Positions 12,492 to 25,485 of a stretch of 64,000 nucleotides of DNA are shown piece by piece (the stretch's first letter is position 1; the number at the start of each line of letters is the position of its first letter). The translations under genes were made by a program, and so were the position numbers. The DNA is from Numida meleagris. Its lineage: Eukaryota > Chordata > Aves > Galliformes > Numididae. The stretch lies in assembly GCF_002078875.1 (NCBI RefSeq), contig NC_034411.1:37612115-37676114 (forward strand). Direction: 5' to 3'. Below the pieces are notes generated by a model, which worked only from the letters and a program-made list of their open reading frames with translations, searched no databases and was not told the origin of the DNA.

Positions 12492-14870
12492 CCTTTTAAG
12501 AACATCAAAATCCCAAGAAATAACACTTTTCAACACATCGGTCTTGTGTCTTAGAGGCTTCAAACTACCTGAGCACTAACTTGAACATTTCATTTTTGCC
12601 TTTTCTTTCACCACATCTAAAATGAGCTCCAAAAGCTGTTAGCTCTCAGGCTGCTTTATTTCTTTCATCCCTCCTTCCCAGTTTTTCTGGAAATATCTGA
12701 TTTCCTTAACACATTTTCTAGCATTATTTACAATGATGAATGTTCTATTTTTAAAATAAACGGTCTCCTGACAGCATATTATTTTATACTAAAAGGTATC
12801 TCATATAACATGATAATGATGGATAGGCTTTTGGAAAAGAAAATAAAACCAACTATTTTAAAGGAATATTTTTTCACTTTATCTAGGGAGAAAATACTGG
12901 ATCTCATCTGTCTGGCATGAAAGGCATGAACACTCAATCTTCCATATTTTAGGCTCTCTACCTTCCTCTAATTTCACATGTTTTCAAAGGCTAGCCACAT
13001 AAGAGTCATCCACAGATTATAACACGTAAACCAACGTGGAGAGCATTATGCATAGATACAGCACAGTGGCATTCCATCTTAATAGACCAGGGAGCGCAGA
13101 ATAGTATTTACTGAACATTCCCCATAGTCATTTTTTAAAAGGGTAGTGGGAACAAACAATACCAGTCAAAAGCCATAACATATGTCATACATGGAAGCCA
13201 AATTAATTCACGGGAAAAACTGCAGGGTGAAGGTTAGATTCAAAAATATCCCATTTCCTCCTAAATATTATGATTTTTCACATGAACATTTAATACGTAT
13301 AAAATATTTGAAAGAGAATACCAGAATGCTAACATAGAAAACTGTCATCAGTCTCATGAAAAAACAGCATATATTAAGAAAATACAAATAGTACATTCTC
13401 TGCGCTGAAGACATGCATAGGGCATAGAAATAGTAAGTAAAATTCTGCAAAGCATTATAAGCTTGTATGTTAGTTCATAAGTTACGTATTTCATTTCAGT
13501 GCTGAACTGCAAGAGTGCAAAGTTTTCACCGGACATTTCAAGGAGAACAAAACACTGGACTGTCTGGAGCAAATCAAAATGCAATTTTGTACTTGGAAGA
13601 GATGTATGTCGATTGAAAGAAACACTACCATTCAAGAAGATTTGAAGTAAACGTTTAGCTCTGTAAGCATCAACAGAAAATAGCAATATACAACAGTACA
13701 TAAAAATATGCCATAATAAGTATCAGCAGATTGGGACTGGGAGCAGGCAGGGGTTGCTTAGCTTTTTAGCAGAAGGAACATTATTTTGTCCTCGGCCAAA
13801 ATTAGTAAAGTTCCTGTTTTAATAAAAAAAGCACACACATCACAGATAACTAAGATTCCAACAGATACCTAGAAAATTGCCATTAATACAGTAACTTTAA
13901 ACAGCAGATATTTTAACCAGTAATCGTGTATGTTGCTACATGAGGTTACATAGAAATAATACTATATGAAGTTGTTGTATTTCTATACTGACATGTTGTA
14001 TCTCTATCTATGTGGTATCAGTCAGAAATAAATGAAAGCTATTATTTCTGAACTATTTTCAAACTTGTAAAACTCCAGGAGAGCTATGGACGTATGACTC
14101 CATCTGGGGAGGGAGAAGAGCACAAGAATTTCAAACATTGTCCCTTTCAAAGATACTAGGTACAAAAGACGCTGCAGGAGGTGCACACGTTCAGTGCTTC
14201 TGAAGATAAATTTGAAGTATAAGCAAACAAACAGAACAGAGAACAAAACTTAGCCATAGAAATGTGAAAAATACTTCATCTTTCTTTAGCGGTGAAACAG
14301 GTGATTAGACCTCTGATCTGAGCTGGGAAGCACTAATTCATCTAGATCTCAGGGAACATTTACAGTTCCTTCCACAGGTCAGATTTTTGAGATTGTAATC
14401 CCAGACATCCGAGCACCGCAATAACTTCATCACAATTACCCTCAGCACAGCTTACAGAGACCTCACCCTGAGGTGCACTGATGCATTCAATCACTTTACA
14501 TAGTACTTAGCTCACAAGATTAAGTATACACCACTAAACGTAAAGGGACAGTCTGTCTACGTGCAGCAGCTACACTGAGCAGTGTACAAGGAAGAGCCAC
14601 TGCAATGCCAGTAGGGCCGGCCCCTCAGCCCCTGCAGAGGACAGCACTGCTACCTCCCCGGTCATTCCTGGAGGCCACAGGCACACTCATGGGCACTAAA
14701 CCCACAGAGCCCTTCTCTCAGAGGGTAGTTCTAGCTCTGCACAGCGCACTCCTTTGTTATACAAGTATGTATGTATTGATATGTTTTACATATCAAGTAT
14801 TTACCTAAAGAATCAACATAATGGAGATGCAATTATTTAGTTTGAGTTTTTATCTGACTGTTGATAGAAG

Positions 14871-14895
14871 TCTCGCTTGACGTCTCCAAGCGAGA
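14871..14895. repeat. 9-bp inverted repeat with 7-nt loop
   Basis: TCTCGCTTG and CAAGCGAGA are exact reverse complements around the loop ACGTCTC. The stem contains CG dinucleotides, which are rare in this CpG-poor window. Confidence 0.85.
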
Positions 14896-17800
14896 AGGAC
14901 CTAGTGAGGTTTATATTTTCTCATGAAACAGGTTTCTTCTGGAGTAGTTTCATTAATACTGAACCGTTTCATTAAAAACAACGTTCAGTGAACTAGCGCG
15001 AAGAAGGCAATCTTGCTTTTATGCCTTTCTAATGCTGGAGATTATTTGAAATTAATTCTAACTATGCACTCTGGATGTTACCACCTTAGATGAGATGTCT
15101 TTAAAGCAAGCAAACAAAATAAATAAGCAACAACAAAAGACATCAATCACCAAGAAAAATATGTATAATTCTCACATATGATGTGGTTTCTCAATGGAAA
15201 AGCTGTGGCACAGGAATTACACAAAAAAGAAAATACACCGTAAGATGCTCAGATAGAAACCTAAGAGGATAACTGCCTGAAGCTTTTCATAGAATTCACC
15301 TTAAATGTAAAAAAAGAGAATTATTATTCTCAAAAGATAATAAAAAGACTAATAATTAATCAAGAAATATTAACACCTTTTGCTTCCACAGTACTCAGCA
15401 TTCACGCTTTGCAGTTGTTCCAGGAAAAAAAACCCTGCCCAGAACTGACCAAAACAGACAGTTGGCACTATTCAGCTGTCAGAAAGAACGCGAATGAAAA
15501 CAATATCAACACCTTGAAAATAAAGCTGAAGAGGTAGTGAACAAGCATCACATCAAATGCAGTATCATTCAGACGCAGAAAGAGAAAGCCAGAGAGGATG
15601 GAAATGCATCACATCTCCATCTATATCAAACATACTTAAACATCCCAATCTAAAAGATTTGTCTTTATGTTTTTCACCTCAAACGGCAGCATGGAGAATT
15701 CCACTGGTAATTTGTATGCAAAGTGTTCTCCATTAAAACTAACTAAAAATTTATGTTCTAACATAATACAACTTGCAGTTGCATAGAATTTCCATCTTGC
15801 CAAGTTCCTCAAAAAAAAAAACATCAAAAGATGAAAGATCAGAAGTGATTGCAGTTAAAGGCAATGTCATTATGTATAGCTACACAATGGAGAAAATAAG
15901 AAAGAAGTTCATCTGCCCAAGATCTGAGAAGTGGCCTGTTTTTAATAGAAAATTAGAAATATTCAGTAATCAATCCCCAAATCTTTCATCAATTGCTGTT
16001 GACAAAGAGATTTAACAATCTCTTACTCCATTACTTCTTTCTTACTCTTAACTGTCTTAATCAGATGTTCCTTGTGATGACAAAGGGGCCACTGGAGTAG
16101 CTCAGCTGGTACTCCTGGAAATCTCTTTATGTTTCTGCAGTGACTATTTCCAATGAACTTACTGAAGAACAAATACACTGCATATAAATTTCTCGTGTAA
16201 CAAATTGCCAGAATTCTTGCACACAACTGAAAGGGGAGGGTTCACACATAGAAACACCAATTAAGAAACTAAATATATTTCATAAAAGGCCATGTCTGTA
16301 CAGCTACTGAAATAATAAAATTCTGATACTAATATACAGTTCTGTGTGTGTTAAACTTGCCTCACCTTATGCTAGCAGGTATACGCTTTGGTTCTTCCAG
16401 CTTATCACACTAGGAAAGGAAAAAAGAATCAGAACTCTCTCCGTTTAAAGATCAAGGCAGAAAGAAAATCTTTTTTTTTTCCTCCAAGCCTTGGCTTTCA
16501 AAACAAGATGACAGAGCAAAATTGTGCATTATAGGGACCAGTCTTATTAAATTCCTGAGATTTCATTTCCGTATGTTTAATTATTGATGAAAAGTTAAAC
16601 CAAATTAAAAAGCTTTAGAGAGCTTGCATATACTTATAAATATTTGAGTTGTGATAATATTTTGGTCTTACACTTGTGTAAGATGTTGCAAAATGAGACA
16701 AATGTATCTCAAATACATCTTCTGTTGACTCTGATACGGCTATAAATATGATAGGTCTAATTTTAATACATTAAAAGAAATTGCTTTTGTTTATCTAAAA
16801 TATCAGCCATGCAGCCATTCTCAGATTTCATGGCTAATTCACTCTTTTAATATAAATGCTAGCTACCACACAGTGGAACAGCATAGAGTATATTAACAAG
16901 TAATAAAATAATCAGATTGCCATCTAGTTAAGCACACGCAGGAACTGAATGCTGCAATATGAATGCTTTTATACCTTCAGAAGTACATTTACACAGCACT
17001 TACAGACTAGCCAGTAACTACCCCTCTGATAGCACAGGGCCACAGCCATGCTTTGACTTTTGTCCCTTAACTGAACAGTAAATTGTTCATTTTACCACTA
17101 AGGTAGTATAGTATCAGAATATACTGCTGCCCCCCCCCAAACTAAAGATCATGTCCTACTTTTCTATCCTAAGCTTTGTTTTTGAGAACCTAGAACCACA
17201 GTACACTGTTACTTCTTATGTGAGATTGAAAAAAAAAAAAATACTCCAAGAGAAGAAAAAATAGAAAAAACGATTTTCAGAAATGCCAGGCACATGCAGG
17301 TTCAGCTAATGCCAATGAAAGTTGCAGGAAGGCAGCCCTCTCTGAAACTTAAATATAAAGGCCTGCAGAATGTACACACACTGCTCATTTCCTCATGCAA
17401 TGACAGCTTGAAATAAAGGAATCCTGATAGGAAAGCTCAAGAAGAAACAGTATGCAAAAAAGTTGTATTAACTCTTTTCTTCACAGCAAATGAAAATGGA
17501 GAAGTACTAGGGAACAAATTTAGCATGGTGGGGATCTTTGTGTGCCATCAGCCTACTCTCATACTTTATTATATATAGTCCTCCACATTTTGTGTAGGAA
17601 AGTACTTTCTGAAAGCTGGGCTGAAATCCTGATTGCTATATAGCAGTTATTTCCAGTCACAAATAAAACGTAGTTCAAGTCAAAAAAACTGCAGCCTTTT
17701 TGGAGCAGATGGCCTTGTGGCCAGGAATTTTGGTTGTGCTTAATCTTGACAGAATTGTCCAGCTTTGAGTAGTCTGACATGGTGCCTTACAGAATATTTG

Positions 17801-18302
17801 TCTGAATGCTACCTTGTTAGCAGCCAAGCCTAAGTACATGCTACTAACTTCCAAAGGAAAATTTTCATAAGAATAGTTAAAAAAAAAAAGTTACCAGTAT
17901 TAGAAGCATTTTGATACCTCATTCAAGTGAATAAAATCTGGATAATAATCTGAATTCCTTTTCAGCCTGCATCCTCAAATGCTACCACAAACTGGCTTCA
18001 GAACAGGGAAAAATGCCATAATCTTCAGTTAAGGTCAATAACAAGGTTAACATACTTGCCCTGCTTATTTAATAGAGGTACTTCATGCAAGCCACTTCCC
18101 TCACCTAAACAGCTGAATAACAGTAAGAACCTTAATATAATGCATTTGTTTCTTCTCTCTAAAACAAACAAGAACTCATGTTGATGATTGATCTTCATCA
18201 TCCCTCACATTTAGCCTCCTTACTGCAACACAAACAGGCACAAGAGCCACTAAGGTAAGCAGGAACTTCAGGCTGACTGCCAAAGTATTTAGTCTAAGAA
18301 GT

Positions 18303-18318
18303 CATTACATATGTAATG
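18303..18318. repeat. 16-bp perfect palindrome
   Basis: CATTACATATGTAATG equals its reverse complement and is centred on CATATG, an E-box core. It could bind a dimeric factor or be chance in AT-rich DNA. Confidence 0.9.
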
Positions 18319-19571
18319 TAATTTGCCTTAAACTTAATGCATACGTTCCTCCTAAAACACTAATTAGAACTATGACTTGGCCTTCAATAAGATACACCAT
18401 AAAACTCCATATGCATTTAATATAAATTTAACAAAGGTAAGTTCAACAATTTTAAGGGTGATTATTTCCAAGAACAGAAGGTTGAAGGCACGACTCTTTC
18501 CCCACTGGTATTTTCAAATCTCAACCAAAGCCAGGGGCTGGCACCGAAGAGTAAGATTTTCATATGCATTTTTGTGCTCCTAAGTCCACCAACTATTCCG
18601 AGAAAAATCCCTTGCTTGTTACTGCCCTCGCTCTCAAAATATTATGTATTTTCCTCGTAGGTAGCAGCATAGGAGTTGCGCATGATAAACACACATTATA
18701 TAGCCTCAGATGTTACTGGAGAGCCTCCTAGCTCCTCAGTTCTGGAGCGAAAATGAATCATGAAACTGTTTCAGTGAAAATTTCATACCATTAATGTATG
18801 AGGCAGGTCAGTTTCTTTATTTCTCATCACTTAAGAAAAACAACACTTCCAAGAAGGTTAGTTTACATATTTATGTGCACGGATTGAATATAGTCTCCAA
18901 ATGGAAGCTGTTAACAGAACAAGCCTATAAACTGGTACGCTGCCTAATGAAAAAACAGTTTTTCTTTCATATATCCATTTCATTCACAAGCTAAATCCTC
19001 ACTGATATCCTTTAGAATATACATAATGAATATTCAAAGCACATGTATGTATTCTTAGCATACCTAAAATACACCTCTTAATAATTTTATTACAAAAATC
19101 TTAGACAAAAAATGAGTTTAAAATATTAAGAAGTTTATCTCAGGATTGGAAAAAAAAAAATCTTATCTGCTTTAATCAGATACTATTTTCCTTGAAAAGA
19201 AACATTGGGTAGCGGCCAGAATTTCAGATATAGGAAGCATTTTTTTTCCCCTCCTAAACATTGTCAATATTTCTGCTAGCAGCTACTCATAATAGCTTTT
19301 AAAATACAAAATAGTATATGTTTTTGCAATGATCACCTTATCCTACTGTCATCTGATAAGTAGGTAAGGAAGATAAGATCTTAAGAATACAGATTGTTAT
19401 CCCAAATTAGTACAAAATGTTGGTTCCAAACCAGACTTTAAAATCACAAAAACAAGAAAAGTAAGTTTAAGAAAATATATCAACATGACTCCAACAAGAG
19501 CACACATAGTTCACAGCTCACTCGCTTTGAATTGTCATGTTGCTGCTACCATCTGAAGCTGCCCCTCTAAC

Positions 19572-19618
19572 CAGCCATGCCTGCTAAAAAGCCAAGAAGT
19601 CTTTAGCAGGACATGCTG
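19572..19618. repeat. long imperfect hairpin (about 16 bp)
   Basis: CCTGCTAAA (19580-19588) pairs exactly with TTTAGCAGG (19602-19610) around a 13-nt loop. Pairing continues outward through CATG/CATG and CAG/CTG, with one unpaired base on each side (C at 19575, A at 19611). It is one of the most elaborate short fold-backs seen in the window. Confidence 0.8.
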
Positions 19619-19783
19619 CCTAGCTAGAGGATCTTTTTTTCAGGCTCAGGAGGAAATTCCACACACATATTGTGCACAGAAGTGTGCTACTTCACTTGGC
19701 CTCCTCCCTACTGCAATGGAATCAAAGGCTCACTCAGACCCATGGAACCTAGAGCTAAATCCTCAGCAACTGTCAGAAGCTTC

Positions 19784-19807
19784 ATTTTATCAAGGCATTG
19801 ATAAAAT
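19784..19807. repeat. 10-bp inverted repeat with GGCA loop
   Basis: ATTTTATCAA and TTGATAAAAT are exact reverse complements separated by GGCA. The stem is AT-rich, so chance is plausible. Confidence 0.85.
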
Positions 19808-20801
19808 CGATTTTTAACTTCTGAAAGTCTCGGCACTGGAAATTTCATGGTTCAGTATATGGTAAGCTCAAGCATATTAGAAATAAAACTAGAAGGAGTG
19901 GCAACTTTCTAAAAAAAAATCTCATTTTATTCTCTCTTCACACAAATCCCAGCTTAACTGGATTGATCAGATACCAATAATACTGGAGCAGAAATATTTC
20001 AAAAAGAAAGTTCAGATTTTAAAGGACTACAGATTGCTCCTCTATTAACCTGAATGTTGCAGACAACCAACTTAATTTACCATCGCGTTACTCAGTCAGA
20101 CACGTGTTCATTTGGAAAGAGTTTGGCACAAAGGAAAATGAAGTTAATTTCACACATATTGATTCAAAGTTTCTGAAGGCGAAAACTAGATGGGTAGAAA
20201 TGCCATCCTAAGTAGGTAAAAGAAACTGTAGCAAGAGAAAAGCATTATTCATTAAAGATAGCACAGAACAAGATCAAAACATTTGAGAAATGGAATGAGA
20301 AATAATACTTAACAGATTTGTAACAGCTTTATTGCTATAATAGTTTCACTAAAAATGTTGCTTCTTCCTATAATTCAGTCTCTTGTAGATTTAGAAGACA
20401 ATGGCAGAAATTCAGCAGATACAAAATAGAACTACAGGAAGTTTTTCGTGAGGCCCACAATTTTTCAATTTAATTGCAAAACCTTACCTTTCATCCAAGA
20501 ATAAATTCTATTTCAAAATACTTTGTAAAACAAGCACTCTAAAGCTTAAAAAATGTGATACCCATCCAGTTTCACCACCTTGTAGATAACACTGCTGCAG
20601 GAAAGGAGCTAAGATGCCTCACCACTGATTCTACAGTATAAATCTGATTCTGACACTTTCTCTACAAGCAGTCCCAACCTATTTAGTAGCACAAATAACC
20701 TCAACATGCTACTCCTCAAGAGCACAGTTAACAAGTCTATACACACTACCATCAGTGTTCCTTTACTACAGAGAGTGCTTCAGATGTGTTTAAAGAGGAT
20801 C

Positions 20802-21337
20802 AGTGAGCATGGAGGATTTAGCTGGGATGGAGATAGTTTTCTTCCTAGTAACCTGTACGGTGCTATGTTTTGGATTCATGACTGGAACTGCACTAACACA
20901 CCAGTTTCAGGGGATGCTGAACACTGCCTGCATAGTGCAAGGATTTCTGTTTCTCACCCTATCCCTTTGTTGTTTTTGCCGAGAATAACATTGCATGGTA
21001 TGGAATATGCCCTTGGTCAGTTCAGTAAAGCTGTCCCGGCTGCGGCCCCTCTCATTCTCCTAGCCACCCTCAGGATGCTCGCCGCTTGCTGTCTTCCCAC
21101 AGTAGTCATTATTTAGAGACCCACCGGGTATTGCTCCACTGATGGGAGGTGCTGACAAACTGCACACTGGGTTTTTGCCCTTCATCCCCTATCATCTCTT
21201 CCTCTCTCTTATTAAACTGTCTTATTTTGCCTGACAAGTTTTTCTTCCTTTCGCTTCTCCAGTTCTCTGCTCCATCCCATTCAGGGTGGGGAGCAGGCGA
21301 GCAGCTGGGTGGGTGCTTGGGTGCTGGCACAAGTCAA
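20802..21337 (+). mobile_element. degraded solo LTR, avian ERVL-like, with internal inverted block
   Basis: The left part matches the 5' portion of the LTR at 43341: AGCTGGGATGGAGATAG, a TTTTCTTCC block and GGTGCTATGTTTTGGATT. The right part matches the 3' portion: ATTAAACTGTCTTATTTT, a TCTGCTCCATCCC-like block, then GGGGAGCAGG and GCTGGGTGG. Between them, about 20994-21085 reads as the reverse complement of 43611-43700. Terminal TG...CA and a target duplication are not preserved clearly. No gag, pol or env sequence is attached, so it is a solo LTR. The overlapping open frames at 20706-21116, 20803-20988 and 21149-21439 are not host genes. Confidence 0.8.
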
Positions 21338-21599
21338 TTGCCCACAGTTAGATTTAGTGTTCATAAAACTGTCCAATTATTTTTACATTCCAGATATCAC
21401 CAGATCTATTGCATCTGCAGCAAGAATTGCTATTTTTAAAGTTACAATGCATTAATGTTCCACAAATCTTCACCTTATGTTAAGCAACATATCAAGAGTA
21501 GTCTCTGATCAGCCTTCACCTTATGTTCAAGAAGATTGCCTAACTATAATGCAATCCTGCTAAGGAATGTTCATGCAAAGCATTTTAACTTCATTGTTA

Positions 21600-21620
21600 T
21601 TTCTCTCTTCAAGAGAGAAA
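21600..21620. repeat. 21-bp quasi-palindrome
   Basis: TTTCTCTCTT and AAGAGAGAAA are exact reverse complements around a single central C. As a hairpin it would have 9 bp and a TCA loop. Confidence 0.85.
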
Positions 21621-24600
21621 AGTACTTAAACCCTTGCCAAATTGCCTTTTATATATCATGCACTTTGATTGAAATTTGAAATTCTGTCATCATGACAGTT
21701 GTTTCATATCCTTACACAAAATTATTTCATTAACACTGTACTGCAATGGCAATGACAGCAAGTCAGTCTTACTAGTAAAATTGTTTCTGTATGATTATCT
21801 ATCCCTTTTCTAATATTTTTTGTTTGTTCTTTTATAGTTTTCTGTGTACTAGATAATCTTCTTTACAAAATTAACTAGGAAAATCTAAAGGATGTTTCCC
21901 AAAAAAACTCCCCAATTAGCAGCCCTTAAGCATAAAATTAGATGTTCTGAATCGTAAAGAGTCTCTCACTTGCATTTCTGTTAACTTTCATCTGTCCTCA
22001 CACTACTAAATCCCCCAGGCTATTTTAATCCTTCTGAAGATCCAGACAAGCTCTGTTTTGATTTATCGGAATTAAACTGAAATCTGAAACGTTTGAGAGA
22101 TGTATTTGTGGATGACAGACATTATCTTATTCAGTTCACCTTCTTATAGGTTCTATCCATTTATCTTACTCTCCAAGAAAAAAAAAATCAAGGTGATCAT
22201 TATACAGATCATCTTCTTACTTGAATATAACGTATTTTTCTCAGATGATTCACAACAGGGAGCAGAACAGATGCTATATCCTTAACTGTGCAGAATTTGC
22301 TATTTGATAATTTATTTTTAATAAAAACTAGATTTCAGTATGAAAGATAGAAACTTGGAGTAACCTTCATAAAATTGTGAGTAGAGATGGAATCTGCTGC
22401 AATCCATTTTAAACAGTTTCAGCTCAGTATCTGTTCTTAGCATGCGTTTAGAATTAGTTAATACAATGTTTCTTATATGCATTCTATGATTCTAATTTGA
22501 GATCTTGTACTAAGCCATTTAGCAGTTCTCTCATCTAAATCTTTGAATTCCTACACCATTTTATAGGATTTTATATAAAATATTTCATTTATATTACATA
22601 TACCTAATTCAGAGGCATATTTAAATTAAGATCCTAGGCTAATCTCTACACATTATCCATTGCTTCATCTGAGAGAACATTAGTAGTATCCTACAGTTTG
22701 GATACATGTGGGTGCAGAAAACAGGTCACTCAAAGAAAGCCTGAATTCTACTTCAAAGTATTCTGGATTAGAGAAAGAAGGCAAAAATAATAACAACAGA
22801 AACACTTAAAGCAGTAAGCAACCACAGCTGTTCAGATTAAATAGAGAACGGAAAAATAGGGCTTCAAGGAGCACATTACTTCCATAGAACTTCACTGTTC
22901 AGGGCTTCTGAAATTAAATATTAAGAACAATTTCACTGTAAATATTAAGCCATATGTTACATGGATATATAGACTTCTACTGGCACCGTTATCAGAATTA
23001 GGACACAATACCTGACGTGGGGATTTCGTATCAGAGATTATATTTCTGTTCACTTCAAAGATTAGAGGCAATTTGGGACAGAGTTTAGACAGCCCTGCTT
23101 TATGTTCTTGCTAACATGGAAGTCAGACAGCAAAATCACAATAGTTCCTCCCGGCCATGTAGTCTATGACACCCCAAAATATGTTAGACTGTGCCTTTTG
23201 CTCTGTTATTGTTCATCGTGATGATGTTATGCCCTCTGGATACAGAATTTGAAAGAAATACATCTCAGAAATTGGAAAAAAGATGAAGAGCAACTGAACA
23301 GAGAGTCTAAGGTAATAACTAAAGATACACACCCTGAAGTGGCAACAGACTACCCTTGATATTGCTAACTTGCTTTAAAAACTATGACAGAAAAGAAAAA
23401 TAAAAAAAAAATCTGTCTTCTATTTTCAATTTGAGAGGACCTCTGAATCCTGCTTCTTATTTATATTGTACTTTTGAGCAAATATGCTAAACAAACAATA
23501 CAGTTTAAATAAAATATACAGAATATCATGGTCTACACTGCACACAACTAGCAATCTTGTTCCATTTAAGGGCTACATTATTACCTCTTCAAGAAACGTA
23601 TGCCTGGATGTAATAAACATGATCTGCTAGGGATGAAAACTAGCCTAGGAGATCTCCAGTGAGCTGTTATTCTGTTGTTTTGATTATTGCTAACGTGTAT
23701 CCACAGACCCTGGATGACTAACAGCCCACATACTCACTTCTCCCAATGCACGTATATATAAACGTGCTTGGATTCCACTGCTTCTTTCCATCTCCATTTC
23801 ATTACCTTGGCAATTCCACAAAAAGATCACATGAACAGAATTTATGTGTTTCTTATGCAAGGAGGACGTTGTAAGCAAATAGCTATTTGTGCTGACAATG
23901 GGAAGCGCCATTAGGAGATGGCAGAGCAAGTTTCCAACAGAAGTTCATCTCACAGGTAAAAGGCTGATGGACAATCGTATCCAAAAAACAAATTGAAATA
24001 TTATACACAGGAAAAACAACTTAGAAAGTAATTTTCATAAACTCTACCCATAACATTCATAATTATCTATACAAAGAACATCACAAGAGGGGAAAAAACT
24101 CAGAGTTTAACAACATCGCAAATGGATTATTTTCAAAGGCAACCATAAAAAAACTCATTTTCAGACAGGAGCTACTGTTTCTAGATGTATTTCTTGAAAC
24201 TGAAACACAGCTCTGAATATCTATGGCTGCTACTACAGGTACAGGTCACTTGATCTGATTCTTTTAGCAAACTACAAACGTTTACATCTCAATGAGACAA
24301 AAATGAAAAATTCTCATTGGCTAAGTTTCACTTCTCTTCCTATTTCAATGGAAGAACTAGGAGCATGTTTTCCAAAAACCGTATTTTCTTGAAGTCTGTT
24401 CAGAAATTAAGTCTTTTAGATCCGTGCTCTCTACAGAAGCAGTGCAGCACTGCTAACAAAGGTCTAAGTCCGCAAAGGTCCTTACGCAACTCTGAGCCTC
24501 CTCCATGCTGCCAAGAACTCCCTGGGAGGAGCGCTGATGTCTCCACACACAGTGGCAAGCCACAAAGTCAAAAAGCTTGCTGGAGCAAAAAGAATAGTTG

Positions 24601-25380
24601 TTGAAAGGCAGCAGGGTTCACTTCCTGCTGACAAGCTATACAAGCAAGCAGGTACTTTGGCTTGCTTAAGGCTCTGAGCTTATCAGCATCTCTTCTGAGG
24701 AAGATGGAAGAAGAAATGCCTCTTAGGAGAGGGACTGGAGCACTGAGGCAAGGTTTGTAGTAGTGCCAGCTGGTTTGTAGCATTACCAGTCCACATGCTG
24801 AAACCGAGGCTCAGTTTCTGTGAACAAGACTGAAGAAATAAAACTCTGTCTGCATGCCATCAAATTTTTCCCAAATAAATATACAGAAAAGGGCCAAAAT
24901 CTCAGAGTGTATGATCTGTATCGGTACTCCAACAAGCTGCATAACCTACACAGCTACAGCAAGAAGCAAAGCCAAAATCTTGCTGAAGGCAATTCTAGGC
25001 AATTACTCAGCAGAGAAAAAGAGATAAATTAACTTCAGCTTTATTGCTTTCCATATTCTAGTAGCTAGCTAATTAAAGTTAGAGTAATTTACATTATCTT
25101 TATTATATAAGGTATATCAGCTTTTGGGTAGAAAATATTGAAAAGCAATTGGAATTCACAGCACATTCAAAACAAGAACAAAAGGAAAGCAGAGTAAAAG
25201 GAAAGCAATGAATAAGAGTATTCATTGACAAATACAGCAATTCTATAGTAACACTGCATCTTTAATGCTCTCAGCCATGACACTCACACCAGTAATTGTT
25301 GATTTCAATACAGTAAGGAAAAAAGAAATAAAATCAAACTGTATAAGATCACTGCAGTATTTCAAAGACTGCAGGCTGGT

Positions 25381-25485
25381 TTCTAATTTATGCAAATAAT
25401 TATGGCTAAATCTATTTGTCGAGCCTTGTTATATTAATTGGGCTATTAAAACATCGCTTAAAACTATCATAAAATAATCTTCTTA
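25381..25485. promoter_or_regulatory. possible conserved regulatory element with POU/homeodomain-like sites
   Basis: An octamer ATGCAAAT (25390-25397) overlaps TAATTA (25397-25402), and a second TTAATT lies near 25434. The surrounding 100 bp has mixed, non-repetitive composition typical of vertebrate conserved non-coding elements. Conservation cannot be seen from a single sequence, and such motifs are common in AT-rich DNA. Confidence 0.2.

Larger units (their letters stand above)
8057..20801. other. 12.7 kb without recognisable genes or mobile elements
   Basis: I see no host gene, RNA gene or clear transposon in this stretch. Open frames are scattered and short. The longest (10976-11353 plus, 125 codons, and 13354-13701 minus, 115 codons) match nothing I know, lack a convincing codon pattern and are not obviously bounded by splice sites. 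Simple sequence includes ATT-rich DNA at about 9000-9066, a G8 run near 10192, T13 at 12479-12491, a C run near 17131 and A13 at 17229-17241. Inverted repeats are listed separately. Confidence 0.65.

Noticed and set aside
16090..16112. TAGCTCAGCTGG, an exact tRNA A-box match
   Set aside because: No B box (GGTTCRANTCC) follows at any usual distance and no cloverleaf can be drawn, so it is a chance match.
20706..21116. 136-codon plus-strand frame
   Set aside because: It runs through the old LTR, including its inverted block.
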